Of a stretch of 64,000 nucleotides of DNA, positions 34,906 through 46,520 are shown piece by piece (positions within the stretch are counted from its first letter, which is position 1; each line of letters starts with the position of its first letter). The DNA lies in contig OZ005706.1 in the NCBI GenBank assembly GCA_963930775.1, forward strand, positions 5,452,546-5,516,545, given 5' to 3'. Both the position numbers and the translations under genes were made by a program. The notes beneath the pieces are model-generated. The model searched no databases. It was given only the letters and a program-made list of their open reading frames with translations, and was not told where the DNA came from. This DNA is from Cliona cf. orientalis (taxonomy: Eukaryota > Porifera > Demospongiae > Clionaida > Clionaidae).

Positions 34906-36206
34906 TTGGTAGTGGTCGTCAGAAATGTAAACGGTATTGAGCATGCAATGAGCTATTATCTTTGATATCTGGCCGTGCATAAGAAAATAATTAATGAAGG
35001 CTGGTGTGTTATTCGTGTTGATAATGTTCACTTTCAGCTAACTGCTTGTTATTGCATGTATCATATTTAGTTATTAATTTTTGTGGAAACCAATCTGGTA
35101 ACACTGATCACTCCTGCATCTTTCTGTTGTCTACTTCCCTTCCAATACAGTGTGTACCACAAGGGTGAAACTATGTACAGTGTAGCTAATGCTTCAATTG
35201 AAACTAATGCTAAATTGTTACTTTTGTCGTCACCCCCCCCCCCCCCACCTTAATTCAGTAATCCCCGCTTTTGCCCCTCCCCCCCCTCCCCCAACAAAAT
35301 TTCTAAATTCTGGCCTCTCAAAATTATGTTAAAGGCATTGTGTCATGCTATAAGCGCTGATTGCCTGCTAATTGAAGCCGCACGCGCCCACGCGGTAAAT
35401 GAACACTGGGCGTGGCGGATGGCTGATAAGTTCGCGTGTACATTCAAATCTGCCCGCTGAGGCTCGCTCTGCTGGGCGTTCGACTTTCTAGGCGTCGTGT
35501 AGGCTCTCGATCCTATACTTACCAGTTTTCTTACTCTTTAGCCGTCCATAACCGAAGATTGCAAGCTTCTCAACTCGACTGTCGCGAATGTCTTCTGCGC
35601 TGCACGTGTTAGATATCCGCGCACTTCCGTGGACTATACCGTGATATTGGGCGCGCCCGTACTTCCTGTGCCCACTTTAATTGAATTTTTGAACTAATGA
35701 GCTCATTAAAAAGCAATTAGGCCTTATGTATGGACACAATGCCTTTAAGAGTTGTCTGGCATAAATAGCTACCTCTAGCTAGCTATAGCTACTACAACTT
35801 AGTCATCAATATTATTATATTATCATGAAAAGACTATCCCAGTGCATTCTCCAGATTTTGTGGAAGTTTGCATAACCCCTCTGAATGCAGGTCAAGGCTG
35901 GATTGGTTGATGACAGTCGCGGTCCAAAGTGCATGGCAAGGTTGAATTTGTTTTCCTCTCCTGGCAAAGTACATTTCTGAATCAGCAGCTGAGCCAACAT
36001 GTCAAGGCTAAACTTAAACTAGGTTTTATCTGTTGGACTGAGATGCACCTTGCTTGATAATACTACAGATCCTGCACTAGTCTAAGTGATGGACTGATTT
36101 ACAGATGCAGAGTCATTTAGTATGTGCACGACCCAGTGGGAGCAAAATTTGCGCATAATCCACATGCGCATTTAACGCAACATGACCGCAGGTTTCAGTT
36201 ATATCA

Positions 36207-36551
36207 TAGGCGGCGGAACAGGGGGGGCAGGGGGGGCACTCGCCCCCCCACTTTCAGAGATGGGGGGGGCATTGCCCCCCCAAAATCCAAGCCAGTGGAT
36301 ATCATAAAGTAGCTACTTTTCACAGCAAATATACCAAAATACCTACAAAAGCTGCCTAGAATAGCTTCAAGAATCGATCACAGTGCATATTTTCCACCAT
36401 TTCTTTGTTTCTGACAGTAGCAGCACCACCGATCGACACGAGTGACCTTTGAACTTCAATTAAGGGGGCGTGTCCCCAAAATTTTTGCGCGCGCTTCGCG
36501 CGCAATTGTTAATGTTTGCCCCCCCAGTCTAAGCTCGCTTCCGCCGCCTAT
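36207..36551. mobile_element. GGCGGCGGAA family element, copy 3
   Basis: Ends cataggcggcggaaca and gcttccgccgcctatg, with paired G and C runs near the left end and gcgcgcgcttcgcgcgc at 36486. It is related to copies 1 and 2 by layout. A partial copy begins at about 31270 (cataggcggcggaag). Confidence 0.75.
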
Positions 36552-37195
36552 GTATATAGGTATTCATTATTATATCAGGGCTTCATTAGGGGAGGCATTC
36601 ACCCCCCCCTCCCCCCCCCCCCCCCCCCCCCTTGGAAGCTGGCTGCCACCCGCCTTGGAAATATAGCCACCATGCATTCAATGACATACATTGTGTTTGT
36701 ACCTTTTTTATCACTAGAAAACTATCAAAAATTGAGTGTTTTGCTCTTTATAATTTTAGCTTACAAATTACCTCCAGCGTCGTGCTCTGTGTGGGAAAGG
36801 GCATATCCCCCTCCCGTACCCACCCCTACTGGCATCACACATCTTTCTGTTGTCTACATTCCTTCAACATTAAAAAGCTGGGATACCCATGCATCCTTTC
36901 CTAGATTTGTGAATCGAAAATGTCAAGATCTGCCTCACTTCTTAGTTGGTAGAGCCGTTACTCTTTCTCCATAGTATTCTTGTCATGCAGCTTTATAATC
37001 TACCGATTAATATATTTTTTATTGTGTTACAGAGCTGCTCCATGTTGACTACTAGCTACATGTACAGTACAAATTGTAAATGCCATTTTTTTGGTAGTAA
37101 CTTTTAGTTACATTTTATTGTAATATTTCAGTTTTATCTCACTATCCTTTCACTTATTACGTATCTTACAGGGTTGTACATTGAATATAGTATTG

Positions 37196-38344
37196 ATGGC
37201 ACAAAAGTTATTCTTTGGACTGCTACTAACATTCCCTTTGGCAAGCTACATAATGCAGCTTGCATGTGCGATTGATCTTGTTGTGCCATTATATAGAGGT
37301 GGTTCCCACAGTGTACACCAACCGGATCTGGAGATTGCAATAATCCATGACCACGTTAACATTTTATTTCGCTTTCTCCATGTTATTGAGTACTCAGTGC
37401 TGATAGTTGGCATTTGTAAGTGTCATAAAAGTGAAGAATCCGACTTTAATCTGCTAAAGTCATTGTCCGACTTTAATCTGCTAAAGTCCGTACTGATCAA
37501 CAACTGTTACAATTGGAGGACGAGTATCAAAACAAAACTGCATGCCTGCAGTTTTCATTGTGTATATACATGGTGTAAAGGAGTCTTAGAATGGCTTGTT
37601 TTCATAACATTACTAGCAACTTACACAATTGTGATTGTGATGACTAGTTGGAGGTTCCATGATTGGGATCAATCTTCATGCAATGCAACAAGGCATCCAT
37701 TTTGTGCCAAAGCTTGTGTGTGGACTGTGTGTATTTCATTGGTATCTACCTATATGGTTAGGATGTTTATGATAGCAGTCACATTTCTGGTGGCAGCAAC
37801 TTGGTTACGTGGAAAGTCTAAGTTGAGTAAATCTAATGACTTAGTCTATTCAAGCCTTGTTGAAGAATACAAAAAAACTGGTAAACAAGCCTCTTCGTTA
37901 CATGTCATATTCAAAAGGTGGTTCATCCTGCAGTGGCTAGTTATCTTCTTTGAAATTTTGGAGGAATTTTACTTTATTTATGATTTGCTTAGCAACGGAT
38001 CAAGGGGATCTTATGAATTTGATTCATTACAGCAAAGTGACCATCATCAGCTACTAGTACACATGGCACTCTTATCTTATCGTCTGTTCTCTTTTATAAT
38101 CCCTTACCTTTGTGGACTTACCATGAACTACTATCATCGAAAATACCGTAAAACCATGCATGAAAAGCAACAGAAGTTAGATCCAAATCAGAGTGTGTAC
38201 TTGATTCCTGAGAATCTGAAGTATCAGTTTCGGCCATCAATCTATGATATTAGCATACCCCTGAATGAAACAGCACATATTTTGACAGTAACACTAGCTT
38301 TGGTGGCTTTTGCACTGAGTCTAATTAGTAAATCTGTAAACTAG
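37196..38344 (+). CDS. Uncharacterised multi-pass membrane protein (382 aa)
   Basis: A single open frame from the first ATG after a good acceptor (cttacag at 37170) to TAG, so upstream 5' non-coding exons are possible. I count about seven hydrophobic helices (near residues 3-28, 60-80, 130-155, 180-210, 245-270, 285-310, 355-380) separated by basic loops (KRW, YHRKYRK), with conserved-looking cysteines in the loops. It has no GPS and no class B signature, and I do not recognise the family. A 27-bp direct repeat doubles the motif SDFNLLKS in the loop near residue 85. It could be an orphan seven-helix receptor or a channel-like protein; topology was judged by eye. Confidence 0.7.
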   Translation: MAQKLFFGLLLTFPLASYIMQLACAIDLVVPLYRGGSHSVHQPDLEIAIIHDHVNILFRFLHVIEYSVLIVGICKCHKSEESDFNLLKSLSDFNLLKSVLINNCYNWRTSIKTKLHACSFHCVYTWCKGVLEWLVFITLLATYTIVIVMTSWRFHDWDQSSCNATRHPFCAKACVWTVCISLVSTYMVRMFMIAVTFLVAATWLRGKSKLSKSNDLVYSSLVEEYKKTGKQASSLHVIFKRWFILQWLVIFFEILEEFYFIYDLLSNGSRGSYEFDSLQQSDHHQLLVHMALLSYRLFSFIIPYLCGLTMNYYHRKYRKTMHEKQQKLDPNQSVYLIPENLKYQFRPSIYDISIPLNETAHILTVTLALVAFALSLISKSVN

Positions 38345-38512
38345 CTTGTTGATAATAATGAATCTATTATTATAAATTAAATGATTTATTATGAATGGGT
38401 ATATGTTTTGATTAGCTACCAATGTTATTAATATTAATTCTTGGTAAAGTTTAATTTTGTGTTGCATATATAGTCTAAGAGTCTTTCTTTTCATTGAAGT
38501 TGTGGCATTGTA

Positions 38513-38750
38513 ATAATTAGGCCATACAAACAATGTCATGATTTTATGTTTCTCAGACACATTTGTGTCAAAATTAAATGTGACTATAGGGTGGCTGGTT
38601 CGGTCCAAAAAAAGGTCAATTAATCCCCACAAGAACCTAATAAAGTACTTCACATTATGGACCTCTTAATTACATTCCTATTTCAATTCTGCTAAAATGA
38701 GACCCGCAGAATCTGAGAAACATCAAATCAAGTTGGTATGGCCTTATTGT
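38513..38750. mobile_element. MITE with aggccatac ends downstream of the membrane-protein gene
   Basis: taattaggccatacaaa and ttggtatggccttatt form the ends. The interior again has a tggctggttcggtcc and caattaat theme, so it may be a relative of 22670-22950. Confidence 0.6.
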
Positions 38751-39526
38751 CAGCATTAATTATACCTCATTATGTGGCACACTAATATGTATAGCTATAG
38801 TCTAGTGCTGTGTATTATAATATTAATTTTACTACTATTATTATTATTACGCATGTATCATAATAATGCCAAAAAAACTTTTTATTATAATATTATAGGG
38901 GAGCAACACACTTCCTGCATGTTGTTTTTATACTTCAAATTTTTTACTTACAATAGCATGATTGTAGAGAAATTAATAATTATAATAATACTATAGCCTT
39001 TAAGCTAAGGTCGGACACTAGCTCCCGTATAGTACCGTACATTGTGATTATATGTAAGTGTTACATAATCTTTATTGACTTTGCTGTTGTCTACTCCACT
39101 GCATCAGCTTTGAACTTTGACCTCATATATATTGAAAGACTATCTGAATTTCCTCGTAGCAGCAGGCCACGCTCTTCCATCCCCAGAGCAATTTTTCACT
39201 AAAGGTAGTGGATCTAAGGATAGTAAATTAAACTTAAGGCAATATAGATCTACTAAATAAAGCCAGAAACAACATGATAGTCATTGCATTAAACTATGGT
39301 TTTTCAATATCACTGCATGGACGATGTTAGGAAAATAAGTACAGATATTGCTTATCCAATTAAGGAGATCAAGATATTATGTTAAAACAATGTAATTAAC
39401 TGGCAGTCATATAATTGTAATACAATATTACTTTAGCACTGTACTGTATAGATTATTGTTTGATGATACAATGTCATGAATAATTATGAGATTGCTGGTT
39501 CGTTCACATTATCAAATTAAATTGTT

Positions 39527-40998
39527 TCAATTCTTACTGACATCTTCCATTGATGTGTTTGACGATCCTGAGTAGCATATCTTCACACTATCTGTGGAAG
39601 AGTAACGAACTCGGCCAAATCTTTGCTGCAGATCTACAGCTTTCTGATCAATCTGAATTAAGAGAGAAAATTAAACATTCATAACGATTTTCGATACACT
39701 GCATGCATGATTCCTATAGGCTCAGCTGCAAAGTCATGACGACACTGCTGATTAAAGTTACATGTGATACTCATGCACCTCGACATCAGTAGCATATTTT
39801 TCCATGTCACTGATTGAGATATGCTCTCATTACGATGGACTGGAATGTCTCCTCGCTGGTGGGCCTGGGTGCTGTCATGGTAACTTGAGCCACCCTGCTG
39901 CAGCAGCTGATCTGAATCACGGGAGGAATTACTGTTGTCCGAAACATCTACAGGATGAACAGCAAACATGTGCATTAGACCATGCAGTGACGACTAGCTA
40001 ATTTTGCACCAAATTTAGATTTTCTGAGCAGGCTAGCTTACCTTTATGTCTTCAAGTGTCATGTGACTGGTCACCAGTAGTAGCTCCTGATGATCGTTTT
40101 CTCCTTCCCATGCAATCTACCACATAGTCTGGATGAGATATGTCCTCATCGCTGAAAAAAAATTTAATAATAATGACAGTGCATGATTAGATTAATTTTT
40201 ATGTTGAGCTCTTTGACTCCCTCCTACAGAATTCTAGATAGTAGCAGTGTATATAGGCCAATGGATATACTTTGTCAAGACCCACATTGTAAATTAAAGT
40301 TGTAAACATCAGACTCACACATACCCTATCTATACAAAGGATTTGCCTCTCCAAGTACACACAAGTGTGTGCATACCGACACAGTTAGTGGTATGTACAT
40401 TGTAGCTTAAAGAATACAAACATAGGCTCACCTTGAAGAAGTAGTGGTATCATGCTTGCTACTGATGATATGATTCTGGATAGACATCATGTACTGGTTG
40501 TAGCCGAGCTTTGTGAATTCCTTCAATACAAGAAACAAGAATCATGAAGAAGAAACTTTACATGCACACACAATAATATTATTACAATCAATTTGTGAAT
40601 TGGCTGTCTTGCAAACAGTTAAATCTATACCCCATTTCAGATTTTTTTTTGTCATGACCATTAATGGTGTTTATGACCAATAAATATTGTCCAGCCTCTA
40701 CTTAAAAAGATGCGCATTGTCATAACAGAAAGGCACGTAATAATAGTAGTGTTATGCATTACATATCTGAAGGTTCTCAACTGAGTCTCCAATCTCTAAG
40801 CTTTCCAATGCATGAGTAAGGACTGCTTTCTCCTCCATCGTAGACACTGAATGATGGATTCCTTGAGGGCAAGTGGCTACCAGGCCCAAAGATTGATAAC
40901 GTGGAGCATGTGCTTGACATGCTCTCTGTACGATTTAAATCATTTGCTGGCTTCTTGTCTTGCTTTAGGGCCAACGTATCCAGATTGGATGTACTAAC
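39527..40998 (-). CDS. Serine-rich C-terminal exons of an unidentified spliced gene
   Basis: Exons joined in frame, transcript order: about 40846-40998 (donor uncertain), 40432-40520, 40075-40151, 39811-39947, 39527-39652 with a TGA stop. The product is hydrophilic and rich in Ser, Asp and Gln (MSSTCSTLSIFGPG, EFTKLGYNQYMM, SSSDEDISHPDYV, DVSDNSNSSRDSDQLLQQ, IDQKAVDLQQRFGRV), resembling a cytoplasmic tail. No signal, helix or known domain was seen and no 5' end was found before the CACTA element at 41352. It may be the 3' part of a gene cut by the duplication or by transposon insertion. Confidence 0.5.
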
Positions 40999-41364
40999 AG
41001 TGCCTTAAAGTGACGAATTAGAATTTGCAGATTTAGCAGTGCTAGGCCTTCAGGTAGTCCTGGTTCCCATCAGCTATGCATAATTCAGGGCATGTCTATA
41101 GCACAATGTCATTATAATCACTGACTCAAATTTTCAAAAATGTGAATTTTCTGTTGCTCATGAAATGCATTTTAAACATGTTTTTAAGATTAGGGGAGCT
41201 AACTCAACATTTGTGGGTTAGGCCACTCTGGTTCTGAGCCCTTCAATTATTAGAAGAAACGATTACAGAGTATCAGGTACACTATAGTGGGAGTACTTTC
41301 AAAATATTGGATGTTTTTGTTGTTCTGGGAATGAAAAATGAGCCAAACACACACTGTAAAAAAT

Positions 41365-41512
41365 GTGGTGTGATTTCTACACAAACCGCGTGTGAAAAGC
41401 ACACGCAAGTGTTTCACAACCCACGTGTGGAATCGATTGGTGTGATTTCTACACAAACACTGTGTGAAAAGCACTCACTAATGTTTCACAATCTATGTGT
41501 GGAATTGATTAC
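41365..41512 (+). repeat. Two 73-bp subterminal direct repeats
   Basis: Two near-identical tandem units of about 73 bp start gtgtgatttctacacaaac (at about 41367 and 41440). Each carries a gtgtgaaaagcac and a tttcacaa motif. They are consistent with the transposase-binding arrays found just inside CACTA ends. Confidence 0.75.
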
Positions 41513-41970
41513 ACTAAGTCTTCGTTGAATTACTACACGCTTGGGTGGTAAATATCACACTGCAGGCCACTAGTGGCCTATAGCAGCAATACTCTATCCC
41601 TTTGTATACGTGAGGGCGTACCTGTGCTTGAGCAAAGCTATTCAACAACTGTTAAGAAGTGTAAAGACCGCTCGGAAGCCTCCACTGAGAGTTCAAGAAT
41701 CCAGCTGACGCTGTGTGGGCCGTCACGCCGGGTGGCACTGGCACTATGACCCGGTAGGCGTAGTAGACTCTACCCCGTCTTCATGACGTACGGGAAAACG
41801 GCCTTTTATGCTGTTCTACCACATTTGTTCTAGCTAGACATCAGCAAAAAAACTGCATGAACACTATAATAGTCGCTTGTTTTTACCTGGTCCTACGTAG
41901 CTCGAAGCAAAGGTCGAAGAGACGAACTCGAACGAAACTCCGCCCTGACCCCGCCCACCGCTGCAATTTG

Positions 41971-42338
41971 AAATGAATCCCGTTATGTACCCGAAACCCG
42001 CGCGCTCCGCGCGCCATAGGCGCACGGCCCAGCCCCCGTAGGGGGCTGGGCTAAATCATACAGTATTATAATATGAACGCTAAGGCTAGGTAGGGTTTGG
42101 TTTAGGGTAGTGTTTGACACACAAGGGTTAGTACTACTATTGTCTATAAAGTCGTGACAAAAGAGCAACTGGCAGCGGCGTTCACGGTGGTGTAGTGGCT
42201 AAGGGTCTGGTGTATGGATCCGTGGACTCCAGTTCGATCCTCGCTCCATTTATCGATTTCCTTTTTTTTTCCCCTTATACTCTGGAAATTTTCTAAGTTG
42301 GAAGCGGGTTTCGGGTATATAACGCCGCTCATTTGAAA
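41971..42338 (+). mobile_element. TIR element carrying a tRNA-like core
   Basis: It is bounded by an inverted repeat (cgttatgtacccgaaacccg at 41981; cgggtttcgggtatataacg at 42305) extending into flanking gaaat/attt sequence. Inside at 42165-42260 is ggcagcggc, an A-box-like tggtgtagtggctaagg and a B-box-like agttcgatcct, followed by a T run. It resembles 28985-29275. Confidence 0.65.
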
Positions 42339-42866
42339 TTCAAACGGCAGCTGCACAAAGGAGCAAGAAACAGCAGTAGCCAATTCAAGTTGACTACTGT
42401 TTCATTCGTGAAAAGATCAACGCACCCGGCAATCCAAAGTTCTGAGGGAACTAGCGGCAATGATTAATCTGGAATTTTGAAGACACAAAGGTAGCTGTAC
42501 CAGTTTAAAACAATTCAAACGTTAGCTAGCTACAAATTATTTATATTTTAATGTATCTTAGGATCATGAGGACTGTCTTGAAGACTTGTGGGCTTTTGAA
42601 TCCAGATGTATCATACCAATAGACAAAGTATATGTTTGAATAAGGTAAGATATAGCTAGGCCTATTGTTTGTTTGATAATATAAATTTTAGCCTTCCTTT
42701 TTCTCTGGCTTTAGCATGAATGTCTGGGGCTGCCATTGTACGGACCAGAATTGACAACCCAACACCTGCAACTGAGGACTACAGCAGTCTATGGTAGGTA
42801 AATACATTGTATCTTTGTATTTTGAGGAGTTTATGAAAACAGACGTGAAATATTGATGTTTAAGCT

Positions 42867-43258
<392 letters not shown>

Positions 43259-44245
43259 ACTCTCCCTCAGTAGCCGACGGCGATCTTTCCCCATCTTGTG
43301 CAGGTTTCTCCTGGGTTGGCAGTTTACACAGGTGCATGGCGGCACCATGAGTGGTCCGACATCCATCAGTCGTGAAAGAGAAGATTGGAAGAAGTGTAAT
43401 ATTGTGTAGTGCTTTGGACATGTACACAAACTATATATAACAGAATACCTGTGCTGTTTTTGATGTGATATCAACTTGCTATATGAATTATTATTACTTG
43501 AATTATTAATGTGATATTCACATGCAGCTTGCGTGAAATTCAGAAACGTGTGAAAATTACGCACAAAAATGTGTGACTATAGTTGCAAATGAAACACGCA
43601 AATTTTTGTGTGAAATCCACACGACGTTTTTTACAGTGCATCAAAATGCAATAGTTTATGGAAGTCCATCAGGGACAAAAATGTCACATATCCAATGGTG
43701 ACAGTCATTCCTTACATCAGGGTCAAAGCCATGCAAATGAACAGTGTCACTGCCCGCATCAGGGTCACTTTATGTAGGAGTGTCAACTAGCTATAGTGAG
43801 ACAGGGTCACACCACTCAACTGGGTCAAACCACACTATACCTACTCCATTCACTCTCTCAGTGACGACAGCAAAGTATATAGAAGGTCAGCAGGCAGCAA
43901 CCATCAGCTTTGACCTTTCTGGCAGTGCACCAGTGATCATGAAAATGAACAGTGATTATAGCTATTATGATAATAAAATAATATAATTATGTCACTACAT
44001 AATACACTCATAGCTCTGACTAAAACAATGTTGCTGTGTTCAAGTTTGGTAGAATATATACCATCATAGACTATTCTAAGAGTTAATATAAATGTTAGCT
44101 GCAGATCTATAACTAATTGATTATGAGAATTAGTATGCACTCAATTGCAAGTTATAATGAAAATTAATGATCTAATTCCAAACTATCTAAGAAGAAACTC
44201 TAAGATTAAAATAAATATCACAGATTCCGTTAATTTTATCTTCTT

Positions 44246-45082
44246 TTAATTCTTTCTTTCCAGATCCAGGTCAGTTTTAGTTTCAGTTTCAGCTTCATGC
44301 AGTTTGCTACTATGGGCATATGCTGACACTGTCTTGGGATCAATGGTGCTTGGAGAGTCCATGGTTGATAGTGATAGCGCTAGCTCACATTTTTCTGCTG
44401 AGGATCACAGTATTAATAGGTAATCATAATTTAGGGGATTGTCAAAAGTCCTTGTGGAAAAATTAATGTCATGACGTTGGGGGTGGGGAGGGAGGGGGTC
44501 TTGGTCCATGACGTTTTACAACTCAGACTTTAGCTTTAGTTGTGATTATGCATTAATTCTTGTGGTTGAACAAGTCTAGACATGCCTCCAGTAGTATCAA
44601 AATTTGCATTCTTAGTAACAGCTGTGTCAAGCACTATGTAGCTAGTGTACACGTGTAGCTAAAGTGTACACGTAGTTACAGGCAAGCAAGAAACTGTCAA
44701 AGAAACATAGGTATGCAAGGAATCCATGAAGGCAAAGCTAGCACTGTAGAATACAAAAAATTAATATCAAATGTGTAGGCTAAATGGAGTAGAATTAGAG
44801 TTTCAGTGTTGAATCCATATTATACTGAAATGCTGTGACGTTAAGAGAGGGGGGAGGGGGTAAAAATTTAATGATAACATCATAATGACGTTAATTTTTC
44901 CACAAGGACTTTGGACAAGCCCCTTAATCATGCCCCATAACATACCAGTACCAGATGATTTGGTAGTATTAGTAGAACTGAGTGTTCCCACTCTATCTGA
45001 TGACTATACATGCATGCAGAAAAGTAAACATACCACTATCTTGATAATGTGTAAAGTATTCATACCAATCTTGTGCCATGGC
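44246..45082 (-). CDS. Receptor B tail exons
   Basis: 45034-45082 and 44246-44397 match the copy A tail exons. The last exon is 9 nt shorter, an in-frame loss of three codons near its start, and has the same TAA stop. The MITE in the intron (44434-44923) is shared with copy A. Confidence 0.72.
44434..44923. mobile_element. TTGTCC MITE, copy 2
   Basis: Orthologue of 770-1256 in the last intron of receptor B, with the same TTA flanks and a few small indels. Confidence 0.85.
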
Positions 45083-45199
45083 CTGATATTGCGGTCAACT
45101 TAGTCCTCAATGAGAAAAGCCTTGGACTGATTTTGTTCCATATCTGGACATTGATCAATAGTAAAATTAATCTTTTCTTAACAAATTAAAAGAATATAC

Positions 45200-46204
45200 C
45201 TTGTCATTTCGAACTACATGAAAGAAAAAGATGAACATGCCCTGTGTAATAATGATAATAATTATACCAAGGATCCAACTGGACGCAAAGCTTACTTGGA
45301 GGGAATTAAAGATAGTAAACAGCCATGCGACTACTGTTGAGTTCGCATTGACTGTGAGAGTGCCAAATGCCCATGTCAGTCCAAGGAGGGGAAGCAGAAT
45401 CAGGGATGCTAGCAGAAGAGCTCTGCAACAACATTATGGAGGAAGGGTGGTGGTGGTGTATGATGGATAGTGGGTGAGTAAGAATGCATAGTTAATAATC
45501 ATCACAGCATTGATGTACCTTCCTAGTCTTTGTGAATCTCGGAATTTTCTTTCATTCTTATTCTGCTGCTGGCTTTTTTTCACCCTCCACAGAGTTTGCA
45601 GAGCCAGAGCCATGAACACGGCATTGATCTATGTGTATACTACCTCTCTATGATAGATTTTTTTGTTTATACACTCACCGAAATAACAACAAGCATGGGT
45701 GCCACAAATCCAAAAATAGTGCCTTTATCCACTGACATCCAGCAGCTGTGGTGTATTATTGTATAACGGACATTATACTGATATATTATTATGTAGCTGT
45801 TCTATTAGACTGCAGTCCTGCTGGGCAGTGTGCTACAATCATAACATTGAACTTACTAGAGCAAGTTTCCACAGGAATCTTTGACTCCATAGTACTCATA
45901 TCTTATGCCAACTGAAATGGCAACAATTGGCAGAGGAGTCACTACATATATGCATAGTTGTTTATAAGCACAATTATTAATAATAATTATGATACAATTA
46001 TAGCTTAGATTAGAGTCCTTAATAGCTGTACTAATTAAGCCTTAACTTACAGTATCCAATGAGTACAAAGGGCCACCATTTCTTGGACATTTCACTAAAG
46101 ACCACACGGAGAAGAAGATAAAGCATTATTCCTTCACACAACATCCAACAAAATGCACAAAGAAACAAGTAGTGGAGAAGAGAGGCTATCAGTGCACAAC
46201 CAAA
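45200..46204 (-). CDS. Receptor B TM3 to TM7 exons, stranded beyond the transposon
   Basis: Exons 46051-46204, 45857-45941, 45679-45745, 45519-45628, 45296-45422 and 45200-45241 match copy A exon for exon (TM3 to TM7) and remain open. The TM4 acceptor is changed from atgcag to atgtag but is still AG. These exons are now about 7.7 kb from TM2. Confidence 0.8.
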
Positions 46205-46276
46205 CTGCATATAGATTTAGAATGAATGATATTGTATGATTATAATTATATTATTAGTAACATAAAACGTACTACA

Positions 46277-46400
46277 CACTGTAAAAATTGATGCGTGGAT
46301 TTCACACAAAATTTTACGTGCTCCATTTGCAACTATAGTCACACATTAATGTGTGTAATTTTTACGCACTTTTTAATTTCACGCACGTCGTATGTAGATT
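46277..46400. repeat. Left terminal and subterminal repeats of the CACTA element
   Basis: It starts CACTGTAAAAA; the next about 100 bp contain repeated short palindromic motifs (ggatttcacac, cacacattaatgtgtg, tttacgcac). In CACTA elements such subterminal repeats are transposase binding sites. The same block, inverted, ends the short element at 43540-43638. Confidence 0.75.
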
Positions 46401-46520
46401 TCACATTATTGAAAATGTCAATTTTACATAATAAAGTGTTGCAATATTACAGTATTGAAGAATAAGTGGACTGTAACAACTAGCTTAGTCTTCTCTAGAG
46501 CTACAATGTATGTCAATATC

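Larger units (their letters stand above)
34520..37170. other. Repeat-rich gap without a callable gene
   Basis: Contains the GGCGGCGGAA element (36207-36551), C runs (35232-35294, 36600-36632) and scattered short frames of low coding quality. The 3' end supplies the acceptor of the membrane-protein gene. Confidence 0.45.

Noticed and set aside
36516..36974. Proline-rich 152-codon frame upstream of the membrane-protein gene
   Set aside because: The proline run comes from a poly-C tract; no splice link to the gene at 37196 and no conserved domain.
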